Shown: positions 18,311 through 28,113 of the stretch, piece after piece
Position numbering within the stretch: the first letter of the stretch is position 1
Layout: each line of letters opens with the position of its first letter
NCBI RefSeq assembly: GCF_000973625.1
Contig: NZ_CP007501.1
Coordinates: 124,001-188,000 of the forward strand
Reading direction: 5' to 3'
Source of the DNA: Polynucleobacter duraquae
GTDB lineage: Bacteria > Pseudomonadota > Gammaproteobacteria > Burkholderiales > Burkholderiaceae
Length of the DNA stretch: 64,000 nucleotides
Position numbers and translations under genes: made by a program
Notes under the pieces: generated by a model
What the model saw: the letters and a program-made list of their open reading frames with translations, nothing else
Databases searched by the model: none
What the model was told of the DNA's origin: nothing

Positions 18311-19653
18311 ACCAACACCTGATTGAGAGCGCGCTGTACAGAGATACCCATTCGCATCGTTTCTTCTGAGGAGAGAATATACGGCGGCATGACGTAAATC
18401 GTATTACCAATGGGTCTGATGAGAATACCTTCTGCCATTCCTGCAGAAAACACCTCTCTTGAAAAAATAGTTTTACGCTGGAGTGATTCAGGTTTGACAT
18501 CAAATGCCAGGATCATGCCTTGCTGACGCCAATGTTCGATGCGAGGATCTACTTTTGCCCAAGCAAATGCATTAGCGAGATCTTTGCTGCGTTCAATATT
18601 TTTTTCAAGAACAGATTCAGTTTCGAAAATGTCTAAGCAGGCAAGTGCAGCAGCACATGCCATTGGGTTACCTGTATAGGAATGCGAGTGCAAGAAACCT
18701 TGTTGCAGTTGATCGCCATAGAAGGCCTGATAAATTTTGTCAGTCGTCATCGAGAGCGAGAGCGGAAGATACCCGCCACTAATACCTTTAGAGAGTGTCA
18801 GGAAGTCTGGCCAAATTCCCGCATGTTCACAAGCAAAAAACTTTCCCGATCGACCACAGCCTACTGCGATCTCATCGGCGATGAGATGAATGTTGTAACG
18901 GTCACAGAGTGCCCTTACAAGGCGTAAATATTCAGGAGAGTACATTGCCATTTGACCAGCGCATTGAACGAGCGGCTCAATAATGATTGCGGCGATATGA
19001 TGATGCTCTGCCTTCAGTAACTCTTCTAATTTTTCTGCTGCTCGCATGGCGACATCGTCAGCACTTTCACCAGGCTGCGCTTTTCGTGAATCAGGTGAAG
19101 GCACGGTAAAGACATCTTGCAATAGCGATCCATATGCTTCTCGAAATATCGCAACATCAGTGACTGCTAATGCGCCTAAAGTTTCACCGTGATAGCCATT
19201 TTCTAGGCAGACAAATTTTTTCTTTTGGGGATGATTATTTAGTCGCCAGAAGTGGTGGCTCATCTTCAAAGCAATCTCTACTGCAGACGCACCATCGGAT
19301 GCAAAAAATACGTGACCCAATTGGCCTTGAGTTAAAGCAGATAGTTTTTCGGATAGCTCTACTACAGGAGGATGGGTAAATCCAGCGAGCATGACATGCT
19401 CAATTTTTTCAAGTTGACTTGTAATGGCCTGATTGATGCGCGGATTGGAGTGGCCAAATAGATTAGTCCACCAGGAGCTAATGCAATCGAGGAGGGCATT
19501 GCCCTGGTCATCAAAGAGCCAAGCACCCTTACCTTTAGTAATGGCAATTAATGGTAATGACTCGTGATGCTTCATCTGAGTGCAGGGATGCCAAACAGCA
19601 TCTAGGCTGCGATCAACCAGAGAGGTTTGATTTGGATCAGAAATAAGCTTCAT
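18307..19653 (-). CDS. bioA: Adenosylmethionine-8-amino-7-oxononanoate aminotransferase
   Basis: Transfers an amino group from S-adenosylmethionine to KAPA, giving DAPA. The 448-residue class III aminotransferase shows WHPCTQMKHHE, CISSWWTNLFGHSNP, FASDGASAVEIALKM, ENGYHGETLGAL, LIADEIAVGCGRSG and the PLP lysine in LTLSKGISGGYLPLS. The N-terminal 'HPCTQM' and the SSWW segment are specific for BioA within the class. It is the first gene of the minus-strand biotin operon and faces bioB across 89 bases. Confidence 0.95.
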   Translation of the reverse strand: MKLISDPNQTSLVDRSLDAVWHPCTQMKHHESLPLIAITKGKGAWLFDDQGNALLDCISSWWTNLFGHSNPRINQAITSQLEKIEHVMLAGFTHPPVVELSEKLSALTQGQLGHVFFASDGASAVEIALKMSHHFWRLNNHPQKKKFVCLENGYHGETLGALAVTDVAIFREAYGSLLQDVFTVPSPDSRKAQPGESADDVAMRAAEKLEELLKAEHHHIAAIIIEPLVQCAGQMAMYSPEYLRLVRALCDRYNIHLIADEIAVGCGRSGKFFACEHAGIWPDFLTLSKGISGGYLPLSLSMTTDKIYQAFYGDQLQQGFLHSHSYTGNPMACAAALACLDIFETESVLEKNIERSKDLANAFAWAKVDPRIEHWRQQGMILAFDVKPESLQRKTIFSREVFSAGMAEGILIRPIGNTIYVMPPYILSSEETMRMGISVQRALNQVLV

Positions 19654-19678
19654 GTTTGGTATTTGACCACTAGTTTTT

Positions 19679-19689
19679 CCTAATTTAGG
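19679..19689. promoter_or_regulatory. Palindrome between bioA and bioB (possible operator)
   Basis: CCTAATTTAGG, an 11-base dyad with one central base, lies in the middle of the 89-base divergent gap, 25 bases from the bioA start and 53 from bioB. It is placed where one repressor could control both promoters. A TTGACC at 19663-19668 on the plus strand could be a -35 element for bioB, but no good -10 is visible. It does not look like the E. coli BirA operator or the BioR box. Function inferred only from position. Confidence 0.35.
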
Positions 19690-19742
19690 CTTCTATCTGT
19701 TATGTTTATGCCTTGAATTGATCTATTTTCTGGAATTCGACC

Positions 19743-20780
19743 ATGCAGGCCACCCAAACTATTGAAAAACCCCTCACCCAAGTCAAATCTCAAAAGGATT
19801 TACATAAAGAGGTTGACGCTTTGGGTGCTTGGTCAGTAGCCCAGGTTGAGGCTCTATTTGCTCTGCCATTTAGTGATTTGATGTTTAAGGCACAAGAGAC
19901 CCATCGTGCCAACTTCCCTGATGGTGATGTGGAATTGGCTACGCTTTTGTCAATCAAGACCGGCGGTTGTCCCGAGGATTGTGGATATTGTCCTCAGGCG
20001 GCTCGTTATGACACTGATGTCAAGGCGAACAAGTTGATGGATTTAGATGAGGTGCTTGAGGCTGCCAAAGCTGCCAAAGCTGCCGGATCAAACCGTTTTT
20101 GCATGGGTGCTGCTTGGCGGGAGCCCAAAGATCGTGATATTGAAAAAGTCACTGCCATGATCAAGGGTGTGAAGGCTTTGGGTCTTGAAACCTGTGCGAC
20201 TCTGGGGATGCTGGAGCCCAATCAGGCTCAAGCCCTCCAAGAGGCTGGCTTAGACTTCTACAACCACAACCTGGATACCAGTGAGGACTTCTACCGCTCA
20301 GTGATCTCTACTCGGGGCTATCAAGACCGTTTGGACACGATCTCTAATGTGCGTGCTGTAGGCATGTTAGTGTGCTGCGGGGGGATTGTGGGCATGGGTG
20401 AGTCTCGTGAGCAACGTGCATCCTTCTTGGCGCGTTTGGCTAATTTAAGTCCGTATCCAGAGTCGGTGCCAATTAACCATTTGGTCCCAGTGGCAGGAAC
20501 CCCTTTGGCAGATCAGAAACCCTTGGATCCGCTTGAATTTGTGAGAACCATTGCTGTAGCTCGTATCACTATGCCGCGTGCGCGTGTGCGCCTCTCGGCT
20601 GGACGTCAGGAGTTGGGTAGGGCAGTTCAGGCCATGTGCTTCCAGGCTGGGGCTAATTCGATTTTCTATGGTGAGCAACTACTCACTACCGGTAATCCTG
20701 AGGCAGAACAAGACCGCGAGCTATTGGCTGAACTAGGTTTGAAGACTAAGCAAAGTAGCAAAACAGAGGTTTTAGTCTAG
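19743..20780 (+). CDS. bioB: Biotin synthase
   Basis: A radical-SAM enzyme that inserts sulfur into dethiobiotin. The 345-residue protein has the [4Fe-4S] motif CPEDCGYC (Cys76, Cys80, Cys83), the [12 protein letters not shown] and GGIVGMGES substrate/SAM blocks, and the [11 protein letters not shown] segment with the arginine and cysteines of the [2Fe-2S] site region. It is transcribed away from bioAFD and followed 12 bases later by coq7. Confidence 0.96.
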   Translation: MQATQTIEKPLTQVKSQKDLHKEVDALGAWSVAQVEALFALPFSDLMFKAQETHRANFPDGDVELATLLSIKTGGCPEDCGYCPQAARYDTDVKANKLMDLDEVLEAAKAAKAAGSNRFCMGAAWREPKDRDIEKVTAMIKGVKALGLETCATLGMLEPNQAQALQEAGLDFYNHNLDTSEDFYRSVISTRGYQDRLDTISNVRAVGMLVCCGGIVGMGESREQRASFLARLANLSPYPESVPINHLVPVAGTPLADQKPLDPLEFVRTIAVARITMPRARVRLSAGRQELGRAVQAMCFQAGANSIFYGEQLLTTGNPEAEQDRELLAELGLKTKQSSKTEVLV

Positions 20781-20792
20781 TTTCTCAGGCTT

Positions 20793-21422
20793 ATGGCACT
20801 AATTGATCGCTTCATTACTGAGTTTGATACAGCCCTACGTTCGGTAGTCGGGGGCGCTCATGCTCATCGCCCAATGCCGGGTTCAAATACGCCATCTAGT
20901 GGATTATTGGATACCAAAGAGAGAGAACATGCAGCTGGGTTAATGCGCGTGAATCATGTGGGCGAGGTCTGCGCTCAAGCTCTTTATCAAGCTCAAAAAT
21001 TAGTAGCACGCAACCCTGAAATTCGGCAGATGTTAGATGACTCTGGCCAAGAAGAGATGGATCATTTAGCTTGGTGCGAAACACGCCTCCAAGAGTTGGG
21101 CTCACACACTAGTTATCTCAACCCAATTTGGTATGCAGGATCCTTTGCAATCGGCTTGGTTGCTGGCTTAGCGGGCGATAAGTGGAGTCTTGGATTTGTT
21201 GCTGAAACAGAAAAACAGGTAGAGAATCACCTCGAGAGTCATCTCGAAACATTGCCTTTAGAAGATGAACGTTCTCGTGCAATTGTTGATCAAATGCGCA
21301 TCGATGAAATTGAGCATGGACAGGCCGCCATTTTGGCTGGTGGGGCGGACTTACCGAAGCCCATTCAGAGTCTGATGCAGGTCATGTCTAAAGTGATGAC
21401 AAGCACTGCTTATAAAATTTAG
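20793..21422 (+). CDS. coq7: Coq7-type demethoxyubiquinone hydroxylase
   Basis: A membrane-associated di-iron enzyme that hydroxylates C6 of the quinone ring late in ubiquinone synthesis. The 209-residue protein carries the four-helix iron ligands: [31 protein letters not shown] and [11 protein letters not shown], with the paired ExxH motifs. Coq7 replaces the flavoprotein UbiF in many proteobacteria, including betaproteobacteria. It lies 12 bases after bioB, but only position links it to biotin. Confidence 0.94.
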   Translation: MALIDRFITEFDTALRSVVGGAHAHRPMPGSNTPSSGLLDTKEREHAAGLMRVNHVGEVCAQALYQAQKLVARNPEIRQMLDDSGQEEMDHLAWCETRLQELGSHTSYLNPIWYAGSFAIGLVAGLAGDKWSLGFVAETEKQVENHLESHLETLPLEDERSRAIVDQMRIDEIEHGQAAILAGGADLPKPIQSLMQVMSKVMTSTAYKI

Positions 21423-21452
21423 CCATTACTAATTTTTCGAATATTTTTATTT

Positions 21453-21480
21453 AATATACTGTGTATTAATACAGTATATT
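21453..21480. promoter_or_regulatory. LexA (SOS) box between coq7 and mraZ
   Basis: AATATACTGT and ACAGTATATT form 10-bp arms around an 8-base spacer. The core TACTGT-N8-ACAGTA (21457-21476) fits the gamma/betaproteobacterial LexA consensus (CTGT-N8-ACAG with TA flanks) without a mismatch. It is 31 bases after coq7 and about 160 bases upstream of the -35 of the mraZ promoter. It lacks a T-run, so it is unlikely to be a plain terminator. No gene of its own was found between it and mraZ. Confidence 0.65.
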
Positions 21481-21602
21481 TACCTATTATTAGGCTAAAT
21501 AGCTAAGACCTATTCTTAAGTATATTTTCCAAGCCATTGTTTCAAGTAGCATTTTTATAAGCACCATTTTATCAACATATGACGCTAAGTGTTTGTAATC
21601 AC

Positions 21603-21616
21603 TAGGAAATTTCCTA
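21603..21616. promoter_or_regulatory. 14-bp perfect palindrome upstream of the mraZ promoter
   Basis: TAGGAAATTTCCTA is a perfect dyad ending 19 bases before the -35 element of the mraZ promoter, where an activator or repressor could sit. No matching regulator is encoded nearby. Function inferred only from symmetry and position. Confidence 0.4.
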
Positions 21617-21635
21617 AAAAATAAGCCAAAAAGAC

Positions 21636-21664
21636 TTGACCCTCTTATTACGATCCTCTAAAGT
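21636..21664 (+). promoter_or_regulatory. Sigma-70 promoter of the division/cell wall cluster
   Basis: TTGACC (21636-21641) and TAAAGT (21659-21664) are separated by exactly 17 bases, putting the transcript start near 21671, about 20 bases before the mraZ ATG. It is the only good promoter seen ahead of the 17-kb mraZ-ftsZ run. Confidence 0.7.
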
Positions 21665-21688
21665 GGGAGGAAGTGTGAAAAAGTGGGG
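21664..21688 (+). promoter_or_regulatory. MraZ operator (three TGGGN-type repeats)
   Basis: TGGGA (21664-21668), TGTGA (21674-21678) and TGGGG (21684-21688) repeat with an exact 10-base period, that is, 5-base spacers. Known MraZ operators are TGGGN direct repeats with this spacing just upstream of mraZ. The first repeat abuts the -10 element and the last overlaps the ribosome-binding region, so MraZ bound here would block transcription of its own cluster. The middle repeat departs from consensus at one base. Confidence 0.75.
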
Positions 21689-21691
21689 TAA

Positions 21692-22123
21692 ATGGTGTTT
21701 CAAGGTGCTTCAGCTCTCAATTTAGATGCAAAAGGCCGCATGTCCGTGCCGGCAAAGCATCGTGACGCCTTGTTAGTTCAAGGTGAGGGCCGAATTACGC
21801 TCACAAAACACCCTGACGGATGCCTGCTGCTATTCCCTCGACCTGAGTGGGAAACCTTCCGCTCACGTGTTGCGCAATTGCCAATGGATGCCCATTGGTG
21901 GCGTCGCATCTTTCTTGGCAACGCTGCAGAAGTCGATTTGGATGGCGCTGGAAGAATTTTGGTGAGCCCAGAGTTGCGATCAGCCGCCGGCATTGAAAAA
22001 GAAGTGATGCTGCTCGGCATGGGCAGTCATCTAGAGTTGTGGGACGCCGCTACTTACGCTGCAAAAGAACAGGCTGCCATCGCACAAGGTATGCCTGAAG
22101 CCCTGAAGCAATTTAATTTTTGA
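21692..22123 (+). CDS. mraZ: Transcriptional regulator MraZ
   Basis: A 143-residue protein with two SpoVT/AbrB-like halves. [18 protein letters not shown] and [20 protein letters not shown] are the paired DxxGR motifs, which form the DNA-binding surface in the ring-shaped oligomer. MraZ represses its own promoter and tunes the division/cell wall cluster it heads. TGGGN repeats just before the start codon fit this role. Confidence 0.95.
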   Translation: MVFQGASALNLDAKGRMSVPAKHRDALLVQGEGRITLTKHPDGCLLLFPRPEWETFRSRVAQLPMDAHWWRRIFLGNAAEVDLDGAGRILVSPELRSAAGIEKEVMLLGMGSHLELWDAATYAAKEQAAIAQGMPEALKQFNF

Positions 22124-22135
22124 TGACAGGGCGCC

Positions 22136-23086
22136 ATGAACATAACTCATCGCCCAGTATTACTGGCCGAGGCGGTGACAGCGCTGGTCAGTGGACCGCT
22201 GATCACCTCCCCCGCAGCTTCAAAAAATCTACTTTTGATCGATGGAACCTTTGGGCGCGGTGGCCATACTCAAGCCCTGTTAGCGCGACTACCTGCAAAT
22301 GCGCGAATGATTTCTTTCGACAAGGATTTGGATGCGATCGCAGTAGCAGAAAAAATCAAGGACTCTCGTTTACGCATTGTTCACGACAGTTTTGCGCAGA
22401 TGGATCAGTACGCAGGCCTAGAATCAGTCGATGGAATTTTGCTAGATCTCGGCATCAGCTCTCCACAAGTGGACGAAGCACATCGTGGATTTTCTTTTCG
22501 CAAGGATGGTCCGCTCGATATGCGCATGAATACGGATCTGGGCTTGACAGCAGCGGAATGGTTGGAGCAAGCATCGCAAGAGGACATCACCCACGTGATT
22601 AAGACTTATGGTGAGGAGCGTTTTGCATTTCAGATTGCTAAAGCTATTGTGGCAAAGCGAGAGGAAGGCTTATCTCCAAAAACAACCTTGCAATTAGCAG
22701 GCCTAGTAGCTGGCGTGGTACGCACAAGAGAAGTTGGTCAAGATCCTGCGACTCGAACTTTTCAAGCACTCCGTATTTATATTAATCGTGAGTTAGAAGA
22801 TTTGGAGCTTGGATTAAAAGCAGCGCTCAATTTATTAAAGCCAGGCGCACGCTTGGCAGTGATTAGTTTTCACTCTCTCGAAGATCGGATTGTGAAACAG
22901 TTTTTGCAGTCGCATGCCAAAGTTGAAGTGCCACGTGGACTACCTGTCCGCGATCGAGATTTACCTCAAAGTGCTCTAGAAATTATTGGGCGTGTCAAGC
23001 CAAGTGATGAAGAGGTTCGAGAAAACCCCCGTGCTCGTTCCGCCATCATGCGTGTTGCTGAAAAACGTACAGGGGTATCAGCTTGA
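22136..23086 (+). CDS. rsmH: 16S rRNA m4C1402 methyltransferase
   Basis: N4-methylates C1402 of 16S rRNA in the decoding centre. The 316-residue SAM-dependent enzyme starts [10 protein letters not shown], has the SAM motif [16 protein letters not shown], then [22 protein letters not shown] (key residues DLGxSSxQxD), the [11 protein letters not shown] segment and [13 protein letters not shown] near the C-terminus. It begins 12 bases after mraZ. A long overlapping frame over its first half (from 22120) is a shadow. Confidence 0.96.
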   Translation: MNITHRPVLLAEAVTALVSGPLITSPAASKNLLLIDGTFGRGGHTQALLARLPANARMISFDKDLDAIAVAEKIKDSRLRIVHDSFAQMDQYAGLESVDGILLDLGISSPQVDEAHRGFSFRKDGPLDMRMNTDLGLTAAEWLEQASQEDITHVIKTYGEERFAFQIAKAIVAKREEGLSPKTTLQLAGLVAGVVRTREVGQDPATRTFQALRIYINRELEDLELGLKAALNLLKPGARLAVISFHSLEDRIVKQFLQSHAKVEVPRGLPVRDRDLPQSALEIIGRVKPSDEEVRENPRARSAIMRVAEKRTGVSA

Positions 23087-23349
23087 ATCGCGCTACGCTG
23101 ACCTTATTAGTGTTGCTATTAGTTTGCGCACTTTCTTTGGTAGCAGCACAACAGCGTGCACGTAAATTATTTATTTCCTTAGATCGCGCACAAATCGAGG
23201 AGCGCAAACTCAACCAAGACTGGCTACGCTTGGAGTATGAGCAGCGCAATCTATCAAAGTCTGCACGAATTCGCGATGTTGCTCGCAATCAGTTGCACAT
23301 GGCCCCCATATCTCCAGAGCGTACTTTGTACTTAAAGGAGGCTAGATGA
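23083..23349 (+). CDS. ftsL: Cell division protein FtsL
   Basis: An 88-residue bitopic protein: short N-terminus, one membrane helix ([18 protein letters not shown]), then a periplasmic coiled-coil stretch rich in Glu, Arg and Leu. FtsL forms the FtsQLB complex and helps activate septal wall synthesis by FtsWI. It starts with TTG at 23083, overlapping the TGA of rsmH (TTGA), and ends overlapping ftsI by four bases. The identification rests on topology and on the conserved place between rsmH and ftsI. Confidence 0.9.
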   Translation: MNRATLTLLVLLLVCALSLVAAQQRARKLFISLDRAQIEERKLNQDWLRLEYEQRNLSKSARIRDVARNQLHMAPISPERTLYLKEAR

Positions 23350-25118
23350 GGACTGTAGGTTTTTCAACTACGCCCAATCTAGTATTGCGTCTGCCAATGT
23401 GGCGGTCACGCCTAATGCTATTCATGTTGTTCTTCGTGTTCATGCTGCTGTTAATCCGCGCTTTTTGGATTCAGGGTCCGGGTAATGCTTTTTATGAAGC
23501 CAAAGGTGTACGTGGTACACAGCGTGAATTGGAGTTACCTGCTTCCCGTGGAAAGATATTAGATCGTAATGGCCAAGTGATTGCTACGAGCTTAGAGGCA
23601 AAGTCGGTGATCGCTTATAACGATACTGTCCCCGATGATTTAGCTGTAGATAAGGTTCAGAAGTTGGCCAAACTATTGCAGCTAAGTGAATCTGAATTAC
23701 GTAAAAAGTTAAAAGAGGATCGCAAGCAGATTTTTTTGAAGCGCCAAGTAGATCCAGCAGTAGCGCAACAGATTAAGCAATTGGAAATTCCGGGGATTGG
23801 CTTAAATAACGAATACCGTCGCTTTTATCCAGAAGGTGAAGCGATGGCACACGTTGTTGGCTTTACAAGCGTGGAAGATCGTGGCCAAGAGGGCATGGAA
23901 CTCTCAAGAGAAAAAGAGTTGGCTGGGCACCCAGGCGCTCGTCGAGTAGTTGTAGATCGCCTAGGTCGCGTTGTTGAAGAGGTTGCTATTTTGCAGCTCC
24001 CGCAAAACGGTAAGGATTTACAACTTTCAATAGACAGTAAGATTCAGTTTCTGGCCTATAACGCTGTTAAAAATGCAGTTGAGCAGCACCGTGCAAGTGC
24101 TGGTGGCGCAGTCGTTTTGGATACGCAGACTGGGGAGATCTTGGCTTTAGCAAATTACCCAAGCTACAACCCAAACGATCGTAAGAAGTTAACGGGTGAG
24201 CAGTTACGTAATCGCATTTTGACCGACACCTTTGAGCCTGGCTCAACCATAAAACCGTTAACCGTAGCAATTGCTTTGGAGAAGGGTGCCATCACACCTA
24301 ATACCAATATGGCGATTGGTGCTAAGTACTTGGTGGGTCCAAAACCGATTACAGATACCCACCCTTACAGCAACTTAACTATTTCACAAATCATTCAGAA
24401 ATCTAGCAATATTGGTACGGCCAAAATTGCGATGAATAATTTATCTGCGGAAGAGATGTGGAATTTTTATACATCCGTTGGTTTAGGTCAGGCGCCGAAG
24501 ATTGGCTTCCCTGGTGCCGTAGCTGGTACGGTCCATCCCTATAAAAAATGGATGCCAACTGATCAGGCGCGGATTTCGTTTGGCTATGGTATTTCAGGCT
24601 CTCTCTTTCAGGTTGCTCGCGCATACACCATCTTTGCTCGTGATGGCGAATTGGTCCCACTCACGATTGAACGCAGTCCGCAGTTTAAGCCTGGAACACA
24701 TATTATTTCTGCTAAAACTGCGATCGAAATGCGCAACATGATGGAGTCAGTAACAGAGCCTGGTGGAACTGCCATTAAAGCGCAAGCTGAAGGTTATCGA
24801 GTTGGTGGAAAAACAGGTACAGCGCATAAATTAGTAGGTAAGGGCTATGGCAATAAATACCGCGCTTACTTTGCAGGTCTAGCACCAATAAGTGCCCCTC
24901 GCATTGTGGTTGCTGTGATGATTGATGAGCCGACTGCTGGCAGTCATTATGGTGGCGATGTTGCTGCACCAGTCTTTTCCACTATTGTGAGTGAGACCCT
25001 GCGTACATTAAATGTATTGCCAGATAGTAATATGAAGCAGATGACACTGCAGGATAAAAATCCTACAGAAATTCAGATTGCTACAGTTAAAACAAATGTA
25101 GCGGTTTTAAAAAGATGA
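23346..25118 (+). CDS. ftsI: Peptidoglycan transpeptidase FtsI (PBP3)
   Basis: The septum-specific class B penicillin-binding protein. The 590-residue protein has one N-terminal membrane helix, a pedestal domain beginning RGKILDRNG, and the transpeptidase domain with the three active-site motifs: STIKP (nucleophile Ser), SSN, and KTGTA. The length is close to other FtsI. It works with the FtsW glycosyltransferase encoded further along in the same cluster. The stop overlaps murE by four bases. Confidence 0.96.
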   Translation: MRTVGFSTTPNLVLRLPMWRSRLMLFMLFFVFMLLLIRAFWIQGPGNAFYEAKGVRGTQRELELPASRGKILDRNGQVIATSLEAKSVIAYNDTVPDDLAVDKVQKLAKLLQLSESELRKKLKEDRKQIFLKRQVDPAVAQQIKQLEIPGIGLNNEYRRFYPEGEAMAHVVGFTSVEDRGQEGMELSREKELAGHPGARRVVVDRLGRVVEEVAILQLPQNGKDLQLSIDSKIQFLAYNAVKNAVEQHRASAGGAVVLDTQTGEILALANYPSYNPNDRKKLTGEQLRNRILTDTFEPGSTIKPLTVAIALEKGAITPNTNMAIGAKYLVGPKPITDTHPYSNLTISQIIQKSSNIGTAKIAMNNLSAEEMWNFYTSVGLGQAPKIGFPGAVAGTVHPYKKWMPTDQARISFGYGISGSLFQVARAYTIFARDGELVPLTIERSPQFKPGTHIISAKTAIEMRNMMESVTEPGGTAIKAQAEGYRVGGKTGTAHKLVGKGYGNKYRAYFAGLAPISAPRIVVAVMIDEPTAGSHYGGDVAAPVFSTIVSETLRTLNVLPDSNMKQMTLQDKNPTEIQIATVKTNVAVLKR

Positions 25119-26668
25119 TGGCAATGGTCTATATTGAACCCCATCTCTTAATTTCACATCTACGTGATCTCACTTCAGCGAATGCAAAAGTGACTGCGGA
25201 TAGCCGTCAAATTCGTTCTGGTGATATCTTCTTTGCATACGCTGTTGGTCATGGTAATGCCCTGCGAGATGGTCGTGATTACATTGCAGCTGCCCTAGCA
25301 AATGGTGCAGCGGCAGTAGTGTTCGATCCTGCTGATGGTATTGCGAATGAATACTTAGATCATCCAGGATGTTTTGCTATCGAGAATTTAACAGTCTTAG
25401 CTGGACAACTCTGCGCAGAGTGGTATGACTACCCAAGCAAAAATCTCAATGTCATTGGTGTCACAGGTACCAATGGAAAAACCAGTATTACTCAGTGGCT
25501 GGCACAGGCTATGGATGAACCTAATCATCGCACTGCAGTATTGGGTACATTGGGTACTGGGTTTCCGGGTGCACTCGTTCAGACTGGTTACACCACGCCA
25601 GATGCACCGCAATTGCAGACTCAATTAAAAGAATTGCTTGATACAGGAGCTCAGAATCTTGCTATAGAGATTTCTTCTCATGCATTAGATCAAGATCGTG
25701 TTGCTGGATTGGATGTTCGTAGTGCTGTATTTACCAATTTGACTCAAGATCATTTGGATTATCACGGCACTATGGGGGAGTACGCTGAAGCAAAAGCAAA
25801 GCTATTTACATTGCCTCAACTTAAAAATGCTGTCATTAATTTTGATGATGTGTTCGGACGAGAATTAGCGATGAAGCTCCTTGCTGGCGACGGTCCTCAA
25901 GTATGGGGCTATGCCTTAAGCAGTAATGCATTTACTGGATTTGAAAAATTTGGTGATCGCCTAAAGCGTAGCCATGGGGAAAACACTGTATTTACAAATG
26001 CTGGTTATGAATCTCAATTTAATTGCGATGCTATAGGCTCAAGCGCCATTCAGCTTGCGGTTTTAGGTGAATTCAATCTCAGCAATTGCCTTGCTGTTTG
26101 GACCGTTCTACTAGCTCAAGGTATGAGTCCAGGTGATGCTTCTAAACGCATGAATAAGCTAAGTGCCGTTCCAGGGCGTATGGAAGTGATTCACCTGAAT
26201 AAAACTCAGAGAACTGAAGGCCCACTGATTGTGGTGGACTATGCACATACACCAGATGCCCTTACTAAAGCATTGAACGCATTACGCCCAATTGCAAATC
26301 AACGTAATGGAAAAGTATGGTGTGTCTTTGGTTGCGGCGGTGATCGAGACTCAGGTAAGCGTCCCCAAATGGGTCGTGTAGCTCAAGAGCTTGCTGATCA
26401 CATCGTGATTACAAGTGATAACCCTAGATCTGAAGATTCAGCATCCATTATTGCCATGATTCAATCTGGTATGTCAGGTGATTTGGGAAATGTTCAAGCG
26501 CTGCCTGATAGGGCAGCCGCCATTATGGCTGCGGTACGACATGCTGATGTCAAAGATATTGTTTTGGTTGCTGGTAAAGGCCATGAGTCTACTCAAGAAA
26601 TCAATGGCAAGAAATTTGATTTTTCCGATCAAGAGCACATTCGATTGGCAGCGGGGGGTAGCGTATGA
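25115..26668 (+). CDS. murE: UDP-MurNAc-tripeptide synthetase (meso-DAP adding)
   Basis: Adds meso-diaminopimelate to UDP-MurNAc-Ala-Glu. The 517-residue Mur ligase has an N-terminal UDP-binding domain (KVTADSRQIRSGDIFFA), ATP site VTGTNGKTS, carbamylated-lysine region YAEAKAKLF and the C-terminal DNPR motif (TSDNPRSED), which marks specificity for meso-DAP rather than lysine. The start overlaps ftsI (ATGA), and the end overlaps murF by four bases. Confidence 0.96.
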   Translation: MMAMVYIEPHLLISHLRDLTSANAKVTADSRQIRSGDIFFAYAVGHGNALRDGRDYIAAALANGAAAVVFDPADGIANEYLDHPGCFAIENLTVLAGQLCAEWYDYPSKNLNVIGVTGTNGKTSITQWLAQAMDEPNHRTAVLGTLGTGFPGALVQTGYTTPDAPQLQTQLKELLDTGAQNLAIEISSHALDQDRVAGLDVRSAVFTNLTQDHLDYHGTMGEYAEAKAKLFTLPQLKNAVINFDDVFGRELAMKLLAGDGPQVWGYALSSNAFTGFEKFGDRLKRSHGENTVFTNAGYESQFNCDAIGSSAIQLAVLGEFNLSNCLAVWTVLLAQGMSPGDASKRMNKLSAVPGRMEVIHLNKTQRTEGPLIVVDYAHTPDALTKALNALRPIANQRNGKVWCVFGCGGDRDSGKRPQMGRVAQELADHIVITSDNPRSEDSASIIAMIQSGMSGDLGNVQALPDRAAAIMAAVRHADVKDIVLVAGKGHESTQEINGKKFDFSDQEHIRLAAGGSV

Positions 26669-28113
26669 GTACGCCTATGACCACTCTTGCCCAAGTTCAT
26701 GCCATGTTGCCAGGCAGCCAGCTGATTCATGCTGATAACAAATCTGCGCAAGAGATCACCATTTCTCGCATTGATAGCGATAGTCGTCAGATTCAGTCTG
26801 GTGAATTATTTATTGCATTAGCGGGCGAACGTTTTGATGCACACGATTTTTTGAGCGATGTCGCTAAAGCTGGTGCAAGTGCAGCACTCGTTAGTCAAAA
26901 AGAAAAGTGCCCTACAAGTCTAGCTGCAGTATGTGTCCAGGATGTTAAGCAAGGTTTAGGCGATCTGGCAAAGGCATGGCGTGCACAATTTACTCTTCCC
27001 GTAGCTTTGGTAACTGGATCAAATGGTAAGACCACCGTAAAAGAGATGATTGCTTCCATATTTAGGGCTGCTGTTGGTGAAGAACGCACATTGGTTACTA
27101 AGGGCAACTTCAATAATGATATTGGCCTGCCCTTAACCTTACTGCGCATGCGACCAACTGACCGCTTAGCGGTAATTGAGTTGGGTATGAATCATCCTGG
27201 TGAAACGGCGGAGTTAGCAGTTATTGCCCAAGCTAATATTGCTCTGATTAACAATGCACAGCGAGAGCATCAAGAATTTATGGCGACTGTAGAGGCTGTT
27301 GCAAAAGAACATGCAAGCGCATTAAGTTCGCTCCCTGCAGACGGTGTCGCAGTATTTCCTGCGGATTCTCAATTTTCTGATGTTTGGTATCAAGCTGCTG
27401 CAGATCGCAAGGTAATTGATTTTGCTTTATCTGCTGACTCTGTATCAGCTAAGGCCTCTGTTACGGGCAAGTTATTAGCTAGCGGAAAAATTGAGATTGC
27501 AACGGAACTCGACAAGATTGAGGTTCAGCTCAACACCTTAGGAAATCACAATGTGCGTAATGCATTAGCAGCTAGCGCAGTTGCTTTAGGTGCTGGTTTA
27601 AGTTTGGAGCAAATTCAAGTAGGTCTGGAATCTTTTGTCCCAGTAAATGGACGTATGCAATCCAAGCCTTTAAATGCAGACCGTACTTTGATTGACGATA
27701 GCTATAACGCTAACCCCGATTCTGTGAGAGCTGCTATCGATGCACTTAAACAGTCTGGAAATACTTCTTGGTTGGTATTGGGTGACATGGGTGAAGTCGG
27801 CGATCAAGGCCCTGGTTTCCATGAGGAGGTTGGCGCCTATGCTGCAGAGCAGGGCGTTAGCAAGTTATTTGCATTCGGAGAGCAGTGCAAATTTGCGGTG
27901 CAGGGATTTAATGAGTCAGAGAAGTTTTCGCCTAGTAGTAGCGCTAGTCATTTCGCTACATTGGATCGGTTGATTGAAGAGCTTAATCTGGCACTAGTAG
28001 ATCACGATTCAAGCAAGCAGCTGCATTTAGATATTTTGGTTAAGGGATCTCGTTTTATGCGTATGGAGCGTGTAGTGCATGCCCTATTAGAGGAGGCTAA
28101 AACATGCTCTTAA
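26665..28113 (+). CDS. murF: UDP-MurNAc-tripeptide:D-Ala-D-Ala ligase
   Basis: Completes the UDP-MurNAc-pentapeptide by adding D-Ala-D-Ala. The 482-residue protein shows the N-terminal [24 protein letters not shown] block (start and end residues of a longer motif), the ATP loop [26 protein letters not shown], and [14 protein letters not shown] of the C-terminal domain, which is characteristic of MurF. It overlaps both murE and mraY. Confidence 0.95.
   Translation: MSTPMTTLAQVHAMLPGSQLIHADNKSAQEITISRIDSDSRQIQSGELFIALAGERFDAHDFLSDVAKAGASAALVSQKEKCPTSLAAVCVQDVKQGLGDLAKAWRAQFTLPVALVTGSNGKTTVKEMIASIFRAAVGEERTLVTKGNFNNDIGLPLTLLRMRPTDRLAVIELGMNHPGETAELAVIAQANIALINNAQREHQEFMATVEAVAKEHASALSSLPADGVAVFPADSQFSDVWYQAAADRKVIDFALSADSVSAKASVTGKLLASGKIEIATELDKIEVQLNTLGNHNVRNALAASAVALGAGLSLEQIQVGLESFVPVNGRMQSKPLNADRTLIDDSYNANPDSVRAAIDALKQSGNTSWLVLGDMGEVGDQGPGFHEEVGAYAAEQGVSKLFAFGEQCKFAVQGFNESEKFSPSSSASHFATLDRLIEELNLALVDHDSSKQLHLDILVKGSRFMRMERVVHALLEEAKTCS

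Noticed and set aside
22120..22602. A 160-residue open frame on the plus strand over the first half of rsmH
   Set aside because: It lies in a different frame from rsmH, has low-complexity Ser/Arg-rich composition, and rsmH is an unmistakable match over the same DNA.
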